This document shows positions 1 to 10,471 of a DNA stretch of 64,000 nt, one piece after another. Source of the stretch: Luzula sylvatica (lineage: Eukaryota; Streptophyta; Magnoliopsida; Poales; Juncaceae); the NCBI GenBank assembly GCA_946800325.1, contig OX326959.1:22311742-22375741 (forward strand), in the 5' to 3' direction. The translations under genes were made by a program, and so were the position numbers. The notes beneath the pieces are model-generated. The model was given only the letters and a program-made list of their open reading frames with translations. It did not search any database and was not told where the DNA came from. Within the stretch, counting starts at the first letter, position 1. Each line of letters opens with the position of its first letter.

Positions 1-212
1 CATGTGAGATCGGATTAAGAAAGTAAGGCAGAGAGCTGACTTCGTAGTTCGCCATTAGAGGTTTAAGAGAGCAAAGGCAAAAGGCAGCATCGCAAAAATT
101 TGCGGATAGTGGAGGATCTGAGTCATACGAAAAAGAGGGGAACAAGATACCTGTGTATTGAAAACGAGCGAGAAAGAAAGGAAACGGAGAAACAAAAATG
201 AAACGTGACACC

Positions 213-1738
213 TTATTTGTTTTCTAACACGAACCTCGTGAAACAAACTGCATCTTCGACGCCGTCGGAATCTAAGGAAACGTTCACAATCTGGAGGCTT
301 TTTAGAGTGAACTTTTTTCCATTCATTGATCCACAAAAGTCGCAAATATTGTATATCTACAATGAACACAAGAAAAATCAGCAAATAAAAATATCACATA
401 AATTGAGAAATACTAAATTAAAAAAAAAAGACTAACATTTATGTGGAGTACTTCTAGATTAGGCGCACTTTGAAGTATGGATAAAACAACCGCAGCCGAC
501 CTTTCGTTATTCGACCGAATCGACAAATTCTTCAAATTATGGAATGTCATCGGAAACTTGCCAATATCATGCAAACGGGCAAGACACTAAAATGAAATAT
601 TAGGTTAGAAATAATGAAATAATAATAAAAAATATATAAAAATATTAACTAACTTTATGAAATTTACCTTAAGTAAATATGATCCAACAACGTTTAGCAT
701 TTCAAGATTAGGACAACCAAGAGCTTGCTCATGATTGCTCTTACTAAATTGAAAGGGTTGATGATCTCTCTCATATAAATATTCATTTAGAGTAAGAAGG
801 TTTGGCGTATGCAAATAGAAAGCCTCGACAGTGCCCGAAACATGCAAATATTTCAAATTTGGTCCTTGAATATCTAAGACTAAAATGGAGCCCATGCTAA
901 CTAATTTTAGATTCTCCAACACGGGACAGCACGAGATAAGTTTCTTGATGCAGTCATCAGAAATATTTACATTTCGGAAAGTAAGGTTACGAAGAAATCT
1001 AAATCCTTTGAATCCCACGGGTAATTTGAGAAAACAGCTTTGAATGAAAATAGAAGTCAGGTTTTCACAAGAGAAGAAACTCAAATGAATTGGGTATGTT
1101 GGACAATAAGTAAAAGAGCAGTGATGTACATCCCCCCAAACCTAAATTTGGAGCCTTGATGACATGGATAAGAATTAACATCTTAAGAATTAACACACAA
1201 AAACATGATTTAACACCTTATTTGGGTGTTCAATCATAAAATAAGATACTAAAAGCACAAATTAAGATGTTAAATCATGTATTTGTGTGTTAATTCTTGA
1301 GATGTTAATCGTTATCCACGTCATCAAGGCTTGGGGGGAGGGGAGTAGGGGATGTACAACATTTTCCTAAGTAAAATCAAGTTTGATTTCCTTGATTTCA
1401 GTTCCGGATAAGGTACTAATCCACCTATCAAATGCATCAAAAGAAGAATAGTCCATAGTATCAAGATCAAATTTGAGAACTGGACTGCTTCGTTGGAGAA
1501 AAATCTCATCGACCGTTTCGTCAGTGAGAGTAGAATTAGGAAATTCATAATACCAGATCTTAAGTTCGGGAATCGAAGTCCAGGTGTACTTCCATGCACT
1601 GGATAGAACACTAGTTCTCCCCGCCTCTTTTATCGGCAAATAAGTAAGGATTTGTTCTTTGATATTTTCTGGTAGATTACTAATGAAATCAACTTTAGAT
1701 GAAGAACCAGCCTTCGAATTTCTCGCTCGAGGAGCCAT
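213..1738 (-). pseudogene. F-box/LRR (FBD-type) gene with a premature stop and an in-frame MITE
   Basis: I read this as an F-box protein, a substrate adaptor of SCF ubiquitin ligases. From the ATG at 1738 the protein starts MAPRARNSK, then has an F-box (ISNLPENIKEQILTYLPIKE, SVLSSAWKYTW) and, further on, LRR-like text (LKYLHVSG, CPNLEMLNV). I infer three exons: 1738-668, 586-437 and 356-213. The introns 667-587 and 436-357 are phase 0 with GTAAAT..TTTTAG and GTTAGT..TTGTAG borders. The last exon reads FTLKSLQIVNVSLDSDGVED and stops early for the family, with only part of an FBD-like end. A TAG at 1369-1367 breaks exon 1 just before a 228-bp MITE plus TSD. Without the MITE the frame continues correctly into FFSCENLTSIFIQSC. 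It is either a recent pseudogene or a gene making a short F-box-only protein of about 123 residues. The family is confident; the activity is not. Confidence 0.8.
1131..1358. mobile_element. MITE inserted in the F-box coding exon
   Basis: A 228-bp insertion including one copy of the target duplication GATGTACA (1123-1130 and 1351-1358). Its ends are long imperfect inverted repeats: CCCCCCAAACC and GGAGCCTTGATGACATGGAT on the left, mirrored by CCACGTCATCAAGGCTTGGG on the right, and further inside TGATTTAACA against TGTTAAATCA. No coding sequence. The 8-bp duplication suits a hAT-type MITE, though TGTACATCCCC is itself repeated inverted at both ends, so the exact border is uncertain. A diverged relative lies near 53.79-53.98 kb. 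Confidence 0.85.
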
Positions 1739-1741
1739 TTC

Positions 1742-1941
1742 CTGGAATAAACAAGATAAAATCAAAGATTCAAAATATATTTAAGAAAAACAGTAACTTT
1801 GTTTTCAAATTACTAATCCTAAACACCAAATAATGTTTTCAAATCAAAATTAAACCCTAGATTAAACCCTCAAAGTCCCAATCAGAACGAAAAGGAAAAG
1901 AAGAGACCAATCGGCAATCAAAAAGTAAGAACAAACTCACC
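1742..1941 (-). other. 5' UTR intron of the F-box gene
   Basis: On the minus strand the leader reads ATCTACACG then GTGAGTTTGTTC, and the acceptor TTTATTCCAG lies just before GAAATGGCTCC, which holds the start codon at 1738. This gives a 200-bp GT-AG intron within the leader. The exon part and the donor region are duplicated on the plus strand near 11.75-11.85 kb. Confidence 0.65.
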
Positions 1942-2360
1942 GTGTAGATTGATTGATCGAATCCAGTAAAAAGATTGATTGATCGGAAGAGATGAGAGAA
2001 GAAACGAGAAGTAGTTAGTTTGGGATAATGAAATGAAATGTCGGTAAAAGATAGGGTTTATATTAAGATTTCGCGCTGCTTCGTTTTCTTCCCGCCTTTT
2101 GATTTGCAGGTGCGATGGTAGTCGGTTAAAATAATAATGGAAAAGAAGAATCAGTAGGGCTTTCCATTTATTAAAATGAAACCCAATGAATTATGGCCCT
2201 ATGGGCCAAATTAAGTTACTATGAAAAATAATAATATATAAAATGCTATAAATTTGTAACCTACTTAAATTGAATTGAAGGCACATTGAAGGCAGTTTTT
2301 GAATGAACAAGTCCATCAAATTGAAGGCACAATAAATACACACTGAACAATGGCGATTTG

Positions 2361-2362
<2 letters not shown>

Positions 2363-2402
<40 letters not shown>
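2363..2402. repeat. (CT)n microsatellite in the LINE 5' UTR
   Basis: About twenty CT dinucleotides, with a second short CT run at 2478-2491, all upstream of ORF1. CT-rich leaders are common in plant promoters and may help transcription of the element; that role is inference. Confidence 0.9.
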
Positions 2403-2405
<3 letters not shown>

Positions 2406-2527
2406 CCCCCTTTACCCCCTCCATCAATAATTCTCTCCCTCTTCTAAAACTGCCCCCTCAAATCTCCTCTCCTCCACTCTCTCTCTCTCTCTTACAGCAC
2501 CTTGAAGCTCTTACCCACACCACCAGA

Positions 2528-4708
2528 ATGGCAGATATTCTTGCATGGCCTGACGCTCCACTCATGAGACAATACAGCACCCTGATTCCGATGTCGGGTC
2601 ACGCGGAAATAGAGCATGAGCTGGTTCATACAGTTTTCCTCCAATCAAATATACCCGACTTCATCCAACCGATACAAGAGCTACGCCAAATATTCATACA
2701 AAGATACGGTGGAATCCATTACGACTTCAAAATCGTACAATATGAAGGAAACTCAGCTCTCTGCACCCTCCCACCATGGATTCCGGTCAATAGGATACTC
2801 AACGATATTATCTACCTAGAAAACCATTACAACATCACCCCATCCCCCTGGCAAACAGCAATGGTGACAAACGAAGCGCAACAATACTTCCGAGTATCAC
2901 TTCGTCTTACCAACTTCCCTCTAAACTACTGGCATCATGACTACTTCAAACAAGCACTCTTACCACTGGGGAAACTCGTCGCAGTTGCCCCTATTACACT
3001 CTCCGGGCAAGACAAATCGGCAGCAAGAGTAACGATTGTGACGCAAAATGTCAACCTAATTTCACCAATCCTCCGTTTAACTCACGAGTTAGATTGGACT
3101 GATGTTTTCGTCCAGCGAGTAGGACAACCGGTTCCCACAGATGAAAATGGCGTACAACCACTACCACCACCGCCGCCAAATGCTCTTCCTGACCTAGACA
3201 ACACCCTTTCACCTCCACCCGACCTAATACATGAAGATGAAGATGACTCGGACATTGCAAACATCCACAACATCCTCATCAATAACCATACTAGCAAACA
3301 CACCTCAGCAGACACTGCCAACCTGGCAGTACACCCATACCCCCCACATGCATTAAATGCTACACCGAGTGCAACCCACTCCCAAAGGCTCACACAGAAT
3401 AATAAAAACAAAACAACTACGGCTCTGACCCAAATGCTGCACAAAAGATGGTACAATCCGTTAGAATCGCCAGACCAAATAAAACCAAAAGAGGATTATG
3501 TGTCTCCATGCCAAGCCACGTGTCGTATAAAATCCATTTTGGGACCTCCACCAGACATATACAAACAAAGACAAGGATTATATAACCTAACCGCACATCA
3601 TACACTCACATCTTCACCCCCGCTCCCTTCTCACAGCTATTCAACTCTCAAAACCAACTACTCTCTAATGGAGAACCACCAGATTGAAAATACTGAAGAG
3701 GATGAAATCATCACCAGACTCTCCACCCTCCATATGCCGCAACACACCCCACGAGATAGGAACATACAAATAACCACCGAAGGAATTGTTACAAGGAACT
3801 GGCAACTCACTGCACTCATCAGAATCATATCTGACAAACCAATCTTTGAATCCTCCTTCACTTCCACTATGATCCGCGCCTGGAACATAGACCCTGACAC
3901 ATCTTTCACCAACATCGATCGAGGATTATTCCTGGTCGAGTTTCACTCTGAAAAAGAAATGGAATACGCTTGCCTTCGAGCACCATGGACGTATCGCCAG
4001 GATCTAGTCATAATCAAACCCATTCACTCTCAAACTCAAGCTAATCTTCAACATATCTCTCACTTTTCCACTTGGATACAGATCCATCTCAAATCAAACG
4101 CAGAATTTAACCAAGAGGGGATCATCCAACTAGCCAATCAAATCGGCACACCAGTCTCCTCCCCGGTCCTCAATTTCTCAAATGGTAAACCCTACCACAA
4201 AATATATATCTCCATTCCACTACATGAACCACTCAAAGACCGACTCCAATTCGTGTTACCATCTGGACATACTGGCACTGCATACGTCGTTTATGAGAAA
4301 ATCCCAAGAGTATGTCTATTCTGTGCAAGGTTAGGACATGAAGTGCATACATGTTCTGACCATGGAAAGCTTTTAAACGCCCATAACAAATCAACTGACC
4401 CCGCTAAGAAAACACTCATCCAACAACTCATCACCAAGCGAATAGGAAAATGGGTCAATAATTTCTCACTGATACCGAGAGACCATATCTCAGGCGCTCC
4501 AACTCAGCAAACTTTTCAAAAAGGCAAGAGGCCTCTCCAAGCCGGAACTTCTACGAACTTACCCTCTTCTCTTCCAAAACCAGATGGGCATTACACATCC
4601 TTAACAATTCATCAATCTGGTCATGAGGACCAGTCCTCTTCTCTTCTCCCCCTAAGTGGAAAAAAAATGAAAGTGACGGATCCATCTGGACCGTCGCCTC
4701 ATCAATGA
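2528..4708 (+). CDS. LINE ORF1: nucleic-acid binding protein with DUF4283-like module and CCHC knuckle
   Basis: A 726-residue protein expected to bind LINE RNA and act as a chaperone in the ribonucleoprotein. The C-terminal half (about 395-610) follows the plant LINE layout: a DUF4283-like RRM fold (LIRIISDKPIFES, FLVEFHSEKEMEYACLRAPW, FSTWIQIHLKS) and then one zinc knuckle CLFCARLGHEVHTC (Cys596, Cys599, His604, Cys609). The N-terminal half is unusual. Residues about 1-200 look like a second, diverged copy of the same fold (FRVSLRLTNFPLNYW, LLPLGKLVAVAP, SAARVTIVT) with no knuckle, followed by a Pro-rich and acidic linker (LPPPPPN, HEDEDDSD). The TGA stop overlaps the ORF2 start as ATGA. The second-module reading is a pattern call, not a database match. 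Confidence 0.85.
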   Translation: MADILAWPDAPLMRQYSTLIPMSGHAEIEHELVHTVFLQSNIPDFIQPIQELRQIFIQRYGGIHYDFKIVQYEGNSALCTLPPWIPVNRILNDIIYLENHYNITPSPWQTAMVTNEAQQYFRVSLRLTNFPLNYWHHDYFKQALLPLGKLVAVAPITLSGQDKSAARVTIVTQNVNLISPILRLTHELDWTDVFVQRVGQPVPTDENGVQPLPPPPPNALPDLDNTLSPPPDLIHEDEDDSDIANIHNILINNHTSKHTSADTANLAVHPYPPHALNATPSATHSQRLTQNNKNKTTTALTQMLHKRWYNPLESPDQIKPKEDYVSPCQATCRIKSILGPPPDIYKQRQGLYNLTAHHTLTSSPPLPSHSYSTLKTNYSLMENHQIENTEEDEIITRLSTLHMPQHTPRDRNIQITTEGIVTRNWQLTALIRIISDKPIFESSFTSTMIRAWNIDPDTSFTNIDRGLFLVEFHSEKEMEYACLRAPWTYRQDLVIIKPIHSQTQANLQHISHFSTWIQIHLKSNAEFNQEGIIQLANQIGTPVSSPVLNFSNGKPYHKIYISIPLHEPLKDRLQFVLPSGHTGTAYVVYEKIPRVCLFCARLGHEVHTCSDHGKLLNAHNKSTDPAKKTLIQQLITKRIGKWVNNFSLIPRDHISGAPTQQTFQKGKRPLQAGTSTNLPSSLPKPDGHYTSLTIHQSGHEDQSSSLLPLSGKKMKVTDPSGPSPHQ

Positions 4709-7700
4709 GTCTAATCTCTTGGAACGGCCGCGGATGCGGAGGCCCGGCGACATTACGTTCCATCAATAGATATCTCCGTAGCACCCGTGTCGATATCGCC
4801 TTCATAAGTGACACGCGATGCTCCATCCACAAATCATCTCGCATCTTACCACGCCTACTCCTCAAAAATAACTTCACAGTACCCTCAGACGGCCAATCAG
4901 GTGGCCTGTGGTTATTGTGGAATGACCGGTTCACTGTTTCTATCCTCTCCCATTCTAAATACCATATTCTTGCTAATATACAAGAATCTCCTCACCATCC
5001 CCCCTGGACACTAATGGGTATATATGCCGATCCCCATCATGTCCACAACCAAGCACTTTGGAACGAGCTAATCTCAATTGCAAATGCATACAACTCCAGA
5101 TTATTAACAGTAGGCGACTTCAACACCCTTACTAGTCAAAACGACAAATTCGGTGGAAGACCATTCTCCCAAAACCCTCATGTCAACCACTTCAATGAGA
5201 TGATAAGAGACTCGGGATTAATCGACCTGGGATATAAAGGCCCGGCCTACACTTGGACGAACCGCCAATTCACGGGCAATTTAATCATGGAGCGCCTAGA
5301 TAGAGCAATGGCGCAATTCTCATGGCTATCCATTTATCCCAACTCTGATGTACTCCATCTCCCCGCTTTTAATAGTGACCACAATCCAATCCTCGTCAGA
5401 CTGAACTCAAAGCAGCAATCGCCAAACCACCAATTCCAAATTGAAAATTGGTGGTACACTCAATCAAGCTTCACAGCACGTATCAAATCGGCATGCACAC
5501 GAAGCTGTGGCCATTGGGATGATGATATCAGGGTAATTAAGAAGGAAGTCACAGACTGGGCGAAAAACTACAGTTTCAATCCGAGCAAAAGGCTGCATGA
5601 ACTAGAGTTGAAAATGACCAACGCACAGGAAGGTCTGATCTCGAATACAAGCCAATCTGCCATGTTAATTAATTCGATTCACCGAGAATATAACGACTGT
5701 CTATACTACGCGCACCTCTACTGGCAACAGAGATCGAGAGTCCACTGGGAAACCCAAAGCGACCGCAATACCTCATTCTATCATGCTTCAACAATAAACC
5801 GCAGGAGACAAAACCAAATAACGATGATCCAGGACTCCAATGGAACATGGATAACAAATCCAGGATCTATCAGACAGGAATTCGTTTCCAACTTCAAAAA
5901 ACTGTATACGACGTCAAAGCCGGGATCTATCCACAGGCTGATTCCAACTTCGGTTTTAGAAAATATTAGGAAAATTGGGCCGGCCCAAAAATCGCAACTG
6001 GAAACTCAGCCCAATAATAGGGATATTGAGTTAGCAATTAAGCAAATCCACCCGGACAAAAGCCCCGGTCCGGAAGGGATACATGCGCGGTTCTTTCTCT
6101 CTAACTGGGAATCTATGGGACCTCACATCCTCTCCACAGTCAAGGCCTTCTTCTCCGACCTACAAGTACCCTCTTCTTTCGGACATACGAAAATATGTCT
6201 AATCCCTAAACGTGAGAATCCCACAACCACGTCAGATTACCGGCCTATTGCGATTTGCAATTTTATTTATAAAGTAATTGCAAAAATAATAGTACTAAAG
6301 ATGAAGCCAATTATAGGGGATCTGATCTCTCTAAACCAGACTGCCTTTCTCTCGAGCAGATACCTGCACGATAATATAATATTACACAGTGAGGTTATCC
6401 ACTCCTTCAGCCTAAGTTCGTACAAGCAAAAATCCTTTGCGGTAAAATTTGACTTAAAAAAGGCCTTTGATCAAATGGAATGGTGCTATTTATTAGAAAT
6501 GCTACAATTATTCGAGTTTCCTGATCAGCTAATACAATGGATTCAAAAATGTATCGCATCGGCATCCTTTACCATTCAAAGTAATACCAAGTCCGCCGGC
6601 TTTTTCAAGCCGCAACGAGGCTTAAGACAAGGATGCCCCATGTCACCGTTCCTCTTCATACTTGCAACCGAACTCCTCTCTCAAATGCTTAATCACAATC
6701 TTCAAACCGGAAAACTGAAAGGGATCTCCCTTGGTAAACAAGGCCCTTTCTTCACCCACTCCCTATATGCCGACGACCTGGTGATTTACGGCGAAGCTTC
6801 GATGACGGAGGCAACACACATACGCCATATCTTGCAATTATACTCGCAAGTATCTGGACAAACCATCAATGAAGCCAAAACGAAAATATGGTTCAGCAAT
6901 TCCACTGACTCCTCAGCCAGAACTCAACTGCTCCAATTCTTTAATGCTACCGATGCATTGGAAGAAGAGATATATCTCGGTGCCCACGTTACCAAAGCTA
7001 GAAAGGAAGTTCATAACTATAACCACATGATTACTTCCTTTCAAGCTAAATTAGGTGGCTGGAAAGCTCAGTTGCTGAGTCAGGCAGGTCGAACGGTACT
7101 GATCAAATCAGTACTCACCACGATGCCTAATTTTCACATGTCCACCTCCAAAATACCCAAAACTATTACTGATAAGTTGGAAACAATAATCAGAAAATTT
7201 TTCTGGGGTGGTAAACAAGATACACTAAGATATATGGCATGGATTCCTTGGAGTAGGATAAATTTACCTATCGACAAGAGTGGTTTAGGCATAAGAGCCT
7301 TAACAGCTATTAATGATGCGTTTTTGCTTAAAAACCTGTGGAGAATCATTTCTGAGGATGAATCAATTTGGACTCAACAACTCAAGGTTAAATATCGCAA
7401 CCGCTCTACGATTTGGCATTCAAGGAGATCAACCTATATCTCTCAATTCTGGCGAGCTATGCTAAATCTCAGACCATTTTTCTCTCAGTCTACAAAATGG
7501 TTATTGGGTAATGGGTCCAAATGTAAGGCCCTGGCTAGCCCTTGGTTTGATAATTGGGCCTCTTACACGCCCTCAACAGCCCAAAATATTGAGCTTAAAG
7601 TCAGGAACCTGGTGAACGTTTCGTCGAACACCTGGGACACGCAAGCTTTAGCTTCAATATTCTCAAACCACGATGCCACCCAAATCCAACTCCAATTCCC

Positions 7701-8799
7701 AAACCCGTTGAGAAATCAAGAGCTGGAAGATCGTCTGACATGGAACTCTGCCACCGATGGCAAATACACGATAAAAGAAGGCTATAAGCAAATCATGCTC
7801 TCTAATCGTCCGCACGGACCTCTATCTTATAACCAAACGATCCAAACCAAGCTTTGGAAGCATATAGCCAGCAATCAGGTAATTCACCCTAAAATCAAAC
7901 TGTTTCTATGGAGAGTACTTCTAGACGGACTTCCCTGCCTAAATAAACTGCACCACAGAATACCTACCATATCGCCTAATTGCAAGCTTTGCCTCGACCA
8001 GCCTGAGACACTGATTCACCTGTTATTCACCTGCCCGAGAGCAACTCAGGTTTGGCAAATAGCCTTCCATGCACTACCCCTACCGAGCGCATCCACCAAT
8101 TTGGTCGAATTTATCCAGTTCATCTTCAATTGCTTGAGCTCGGATCAAATCCCAAACTTCCTCATCACTATGTGGGAAATCTGGTGTGCAAGGAATCTCC
8201 TCTTATTTCAAAACGAATTACTAACCCCATCCAAAATCGTCGAAGAAGCTTCCCGACACATAAGACAGAACCAATCACTGCCGCTACTCCCATTCCGCTA
8301 CAATGTCCAGATACCAGGACAAACTGAATTCCGAACAAATACATATAAGGCTTATTCAGACTTTTCAGCCGACCCCACAGGGAAAGCAGGCATTGCTTTC
8401 ATTATTACGGATCCATCAGGGAGAACGATACACACTCATTGCCACCCGATCCCAGACGCGGTACCGATCCTTCAAGGTGAATTCATTGCGGTTCTCGAAG
8501 CAATCAGATATGTGGCTACGAATATCCCGAATAAGGCATGCTGCTTCCACACAGATAATCAAGAAGTAGCGTTCACCCTGCAGGAAACGACAAACCCAAA
8601 TCGGTGTAACCCGTCCTCAGTGCAAGCAACCCAGAACGCACAAGATTGCATTTTATGGAAGCGCAAACTCAAAGACCCAACCTTCCAGCACATACCCCGA
8701 GCCATGAATACCGAAGCTCATGCCTTAGCTAATCTAGCCCGAATTTTATGCATCAGCTATGATGATGTGGAGCAACCGAGATTACTCTCGGCATATTAG
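4705..8799 (+). CDS. LINE ORF2: endonuclease, reverse transcriptase and RNase H polyprotein
   Basis: A 1364-residue replication protein. Residues 1-235 form an APE-type endonuclease with Asn7 (SWNGRG), GDFN (Asp138, Asn140), LDR (Asp199) and SDH (Asp225, His226). The usual catalytic Glu is Asp36 here (FISDTRC). The reverse transcriptase follows: KSPGPEGI, DYRPIAICN, FDLKKAFD (Asp583), GLRQGCPMSP and the catalytic YADD (688-691). A zinc-knuckle zf-RVT region comes next (KIKLFLWRVLLDGLPC, CKLCLDQPETLIHLLFTC). The C-terminus is an RNase H with Asp1219, Glu1259 (GEFIAVLEAI) and Asp1284 (HTDNQEV); the last motif reads AHALANLA instead of the commoner AD. There are no stops or frameshifts. The start codon shares ATGA with the ORF1 stop, which suggests stop-restart translation. 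Confidence 0.95.
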   Translation: MSLISWNGRGCGGPATLRSINRYLRSTRVDIAFISDTRCSIHKSSRILPRLLLKNNFTVPSDGQSGGLWLLWNDRFTVSILSHSKYHILANIQESPHHPPWTLMGIYADPHHVHNQALWNELISIANAYNSRLLTVGDFNTLTSQNDKFGGRPFSQNPHVNHFNEMIRDSGLIDLGYKGPAYTWTNRQFTGNLIMERLDRAMAQFSWLSIYPNSDVLHLPAFNSDHNPILVRLNSKQQSPNHQFQIENWWYTQSSFTARIKSACTRSCGHWDDDIRVIKKEVTDWAKNYSFNPSKRLHELELKMTNAQEGLISNTSQSAMLINSIHREYNDCLYYAHLYWQQRSRVHWETQSDRNTSFYHASTINRRRQNQITMIQDSNGTWITNPGSIRQEFVSNFKKLYTTSKPGSIHRLIPTSVLENIRKIGPAQKSQLETQPNNRDIELAIKQIHPDKSPGPEGIHARFFLSNWESMGPHILSTVKAFFSDLQVPSSFGHTKICLIPKRENPTTTSDYRPIAICNFIYKVIAKIIVLKMKPIIGDLISLNQTAFLSSRYLHDNIILHSEVIHSFSLSSYKQKSFAVKFDLKKAFDQMEWCYLLEMLQLFEFPDQLIQWIQKCIASASFTIQSNTKSAGFFKPQRGLRQGCPMSPFLFILATELLSQMLNHNLQTGKLKGISLGKQGPFFTHSLYADDLVIYGEASMTEATHIRHILQLYSQVSGQTINEAKTKIWFSNSTDSSARTQLLQFFNATDALEEEIYLGAHVTKARKEVHNYNHMITSFQAKLGGWKAQLLSQAGRTVLIKSVLTTMPNFHMSTSKIPKTITDKLETIIRKFFWGGKQDTLRYMAWIPWSRINLPIDKSGLGIRALTAINDAFLLKNLWRIISEDESIWTQQLKVKYRNRSTIWHSRRSTYISQFWRAMLNLRPFFSQSTKWLLGNGSKCKALASPWFDNWASYTPSTAQNIELKVRNLVNVSSNTWDTQALASIFSNHDATQIQLQFPNPLRNQELEDRLTWNSATDGKYTIKEGYKQIMLSNRPHGPLSYNQTIQTKLWKHIASNQVIHPKIKLFLWRVLLDGLPCLNKLHHRIPTISPNCKLCLDQPETLIHLLFTCPRATQVWQIAFHALPLPSASTNLVEFIQFIFNCLSSDQIPNFLITMWEIWCARNLLLFQNELLTPSKIVEEASRHIRQNQSLPLLPFRYNVQIPGQTEFRTNTYKAYSDFSADPTGKAGIAFIITDPSGRTIHTHCHPIPDAVPILQGEFIAVLEAIRYVATNIPNKACCFHTDNQEVAFTLQETTNPNRCNPSSVQATQNAQDCILWKRKLKDPTFQHIPRAMNTEAHALANLARILCISYDDVEQPRLLSAY

Positions 8800-9002
8800 A
8801 GAATAGATACTCTATCGGACCAGTGCGACGCACTCTGTTAGTCTGATACTAGTCCTTCACCTTTTTCTCCTAGTTTTTTTTGTTGTTGTTTTTTGATTTA
8901 ATTTAGCTTCAGTTGCTTCATTTAATTCTGCATTTTACATTTCACTCAGTACTTGTAATATATCCCTTTTTACGTTTTAATACAAAGCCCACGGGCCTTC
9001 AT

Positions 9003-9047
<45 letters not shown>

Positions 9048-9052
9048 ACTTA

Positions 9053-9883
9053 TTTATAGTACTCAAAATTACTTAAAAAGAATTAATATTCATATAACAG
9101 TATTTGTGTATATAAAAATATTATTTTGTTCTATTATATAAATATTTGCGGTTTCAGATCTAAAATAGTTACATGTCAAATTATTTTTTTTAGAAAATTT
9201 GCCCACATTTGTGCATTAAAAAAAAACTAAACTTTTACACGATGCAAAAAAATACATATTTGCATAATACAATTTTAAGTATTATTATTTATATCTTACA
9301 AAAGGAATTTCTAGTGCATGCCGTCCTTAATCACTCATGCGCGTCGTATGCTATAAAGAGGCGTCACGTGAAAAAACATATGCTTAAAAAAACACTGACA
9401 TAAAATTAGACGAGCGGTCGATTTTTTCGGACAACGCCTAATATTTGTGCATCGTCCAATATATTTCCATCTAATATTTAGGTAGATGTTTTATACCTTT
9501 AAATTTCACATTTATACTTTTCAACTTAATATTTGTAAATTTTTACAAAGAAGTTATAAATAACAACAGAACTTTATCCATATTATAGAAAAAAAAGTAT
9601 AAAATTAACGTAGTTCTTTTTATACATTTCACATTCATATTTATACATTTTTATAATAAAAAACAACAGACATTTTTCATATGATAAAAAAACATATAAA
9701 TAATAATAAAAAAAATAACAACATATCTTTAAATCATGCTATATTAAAAAGGTATAAATAACAAAAAAAAAATAATCCCATGTATAGAAATATATATAAA
9801 TAATAATACAAAAAATAATTCATGCTATATTAATTTTATGTATAATTAATAAGGGTCCACGAAATTGATCCATCATTATAAAT
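9053..9883. other. AT-rich intergenic DNA
   Basis: Very AT-rich sequence with many short A and T runs downstream of the LINE tail. I see no coding exon or RNA gene. From 9.88 kb it leads into a direct repeat. Confidence 0.6.
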
Positions 9884-10066
9884 CCACACAAAATAAATAA
9901 AATATAACATGTTATAATTCAAACAAAATTAAAGTTTCAAAACAAATAAAAAAATCGTAAATAATACACATAAAAACGAAATATATATTTAAAATGTCAT
10001 CCAGTAACATAAAAAATATTATTATTTTTAAATAAATAACATAATTATAAATTATACCATAAAAAA
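9884..10066 (+). repeat. direct repeat, copy 1
   Basis: The stretch from CACACAAAATAAATAAAAT to AAATTATACCATAA recurs at about 10472-10652 with roughly 90 percent identity by eye. A MITE lies between the copies. The unit is noncoding and of unknown origin. Confidence 0.85.
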
Positions 10067-10108
10067 TTAACAATTGAACCATTATTTGATAGGAGAATTA
10101 TGTATAGA

Positions 10109-10467
10109 ACCCCAATAACACAAAAATAACATTCTTGATGAGCCGGCAAAAGAGAATTAAGTATGTTGATTAATATTATTGAATGGCTCAATTAACGATT
10201 TAATTGCCGTTTAATTGAATTGACATATCAATTAACATTTATTAATATTAATATATTATAAATTATTGATGTGTTAATTAAACGTGTCAATTAACAATTG
10301 CCGTTTAATTGAATTGACACGTCAATTAACATTTATTAATATTAACATATTATAAATTATTGATGTGTTAATTAAACGTGTCAATTAACATTTAATTAAG
10401 TCAATTATAAATGTTAATAAATTAATTTTGTCACCTCATCAAGGATATTATGATGAGTTTGGGGACC
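10109..10467. mobile_element. AT-rich MITE with an internal tandem duplication
   Basis: The ends are inverted: ACCCCAATAAC and CTTGATGAGCCGGCAAAAG on the left against TTTTGTCACCTCATCAAG and GTTTGGGGACC on the right. The middle holds two tandem copies of a roughly 94-bp unit (GCCGTTTAATTGAATTGACA onward) that is itself partly palindromic (TTAATTAAACGTGTCAATTAA). A related element lies at 53338-53633, which supports the borders. No coding capacity. Confidence 0.75.
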
Positions 10468-10471
10468 AATT

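Larger units (their letters stand above)
2268..9042 (+). mobile_element. full-length L1-type LINE retrotransposon
   Basis: A complete non-LTR retrotransposon of about 6.8 kb. It has a 5' UTR with a CT-rich tract, ORF1 (2528-4708), ORF2 (4705-8799), a short 3' UTR and an A-tail of about 40 bases (9004-9044). The sequence AACCTACTTA occurs immediately before the element (2258-2267) and after the tail (9043-9052), the duplication expected of target-primed reverse transcription. Both ORFs are uninterrupted, so this copy may be young and autonomous. It sits head to head with the F-box gene, within a few hundred bases of that gene's probable promoter. The exact 5' end rests on the 10-bp duplication only. 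Confidence 0.9.

Noticed and set aside
2191..2427. Minus-strand ORF of Arg/Glu repeats
   Set aside because: It is the CT tract of the LINE 5' UTR.
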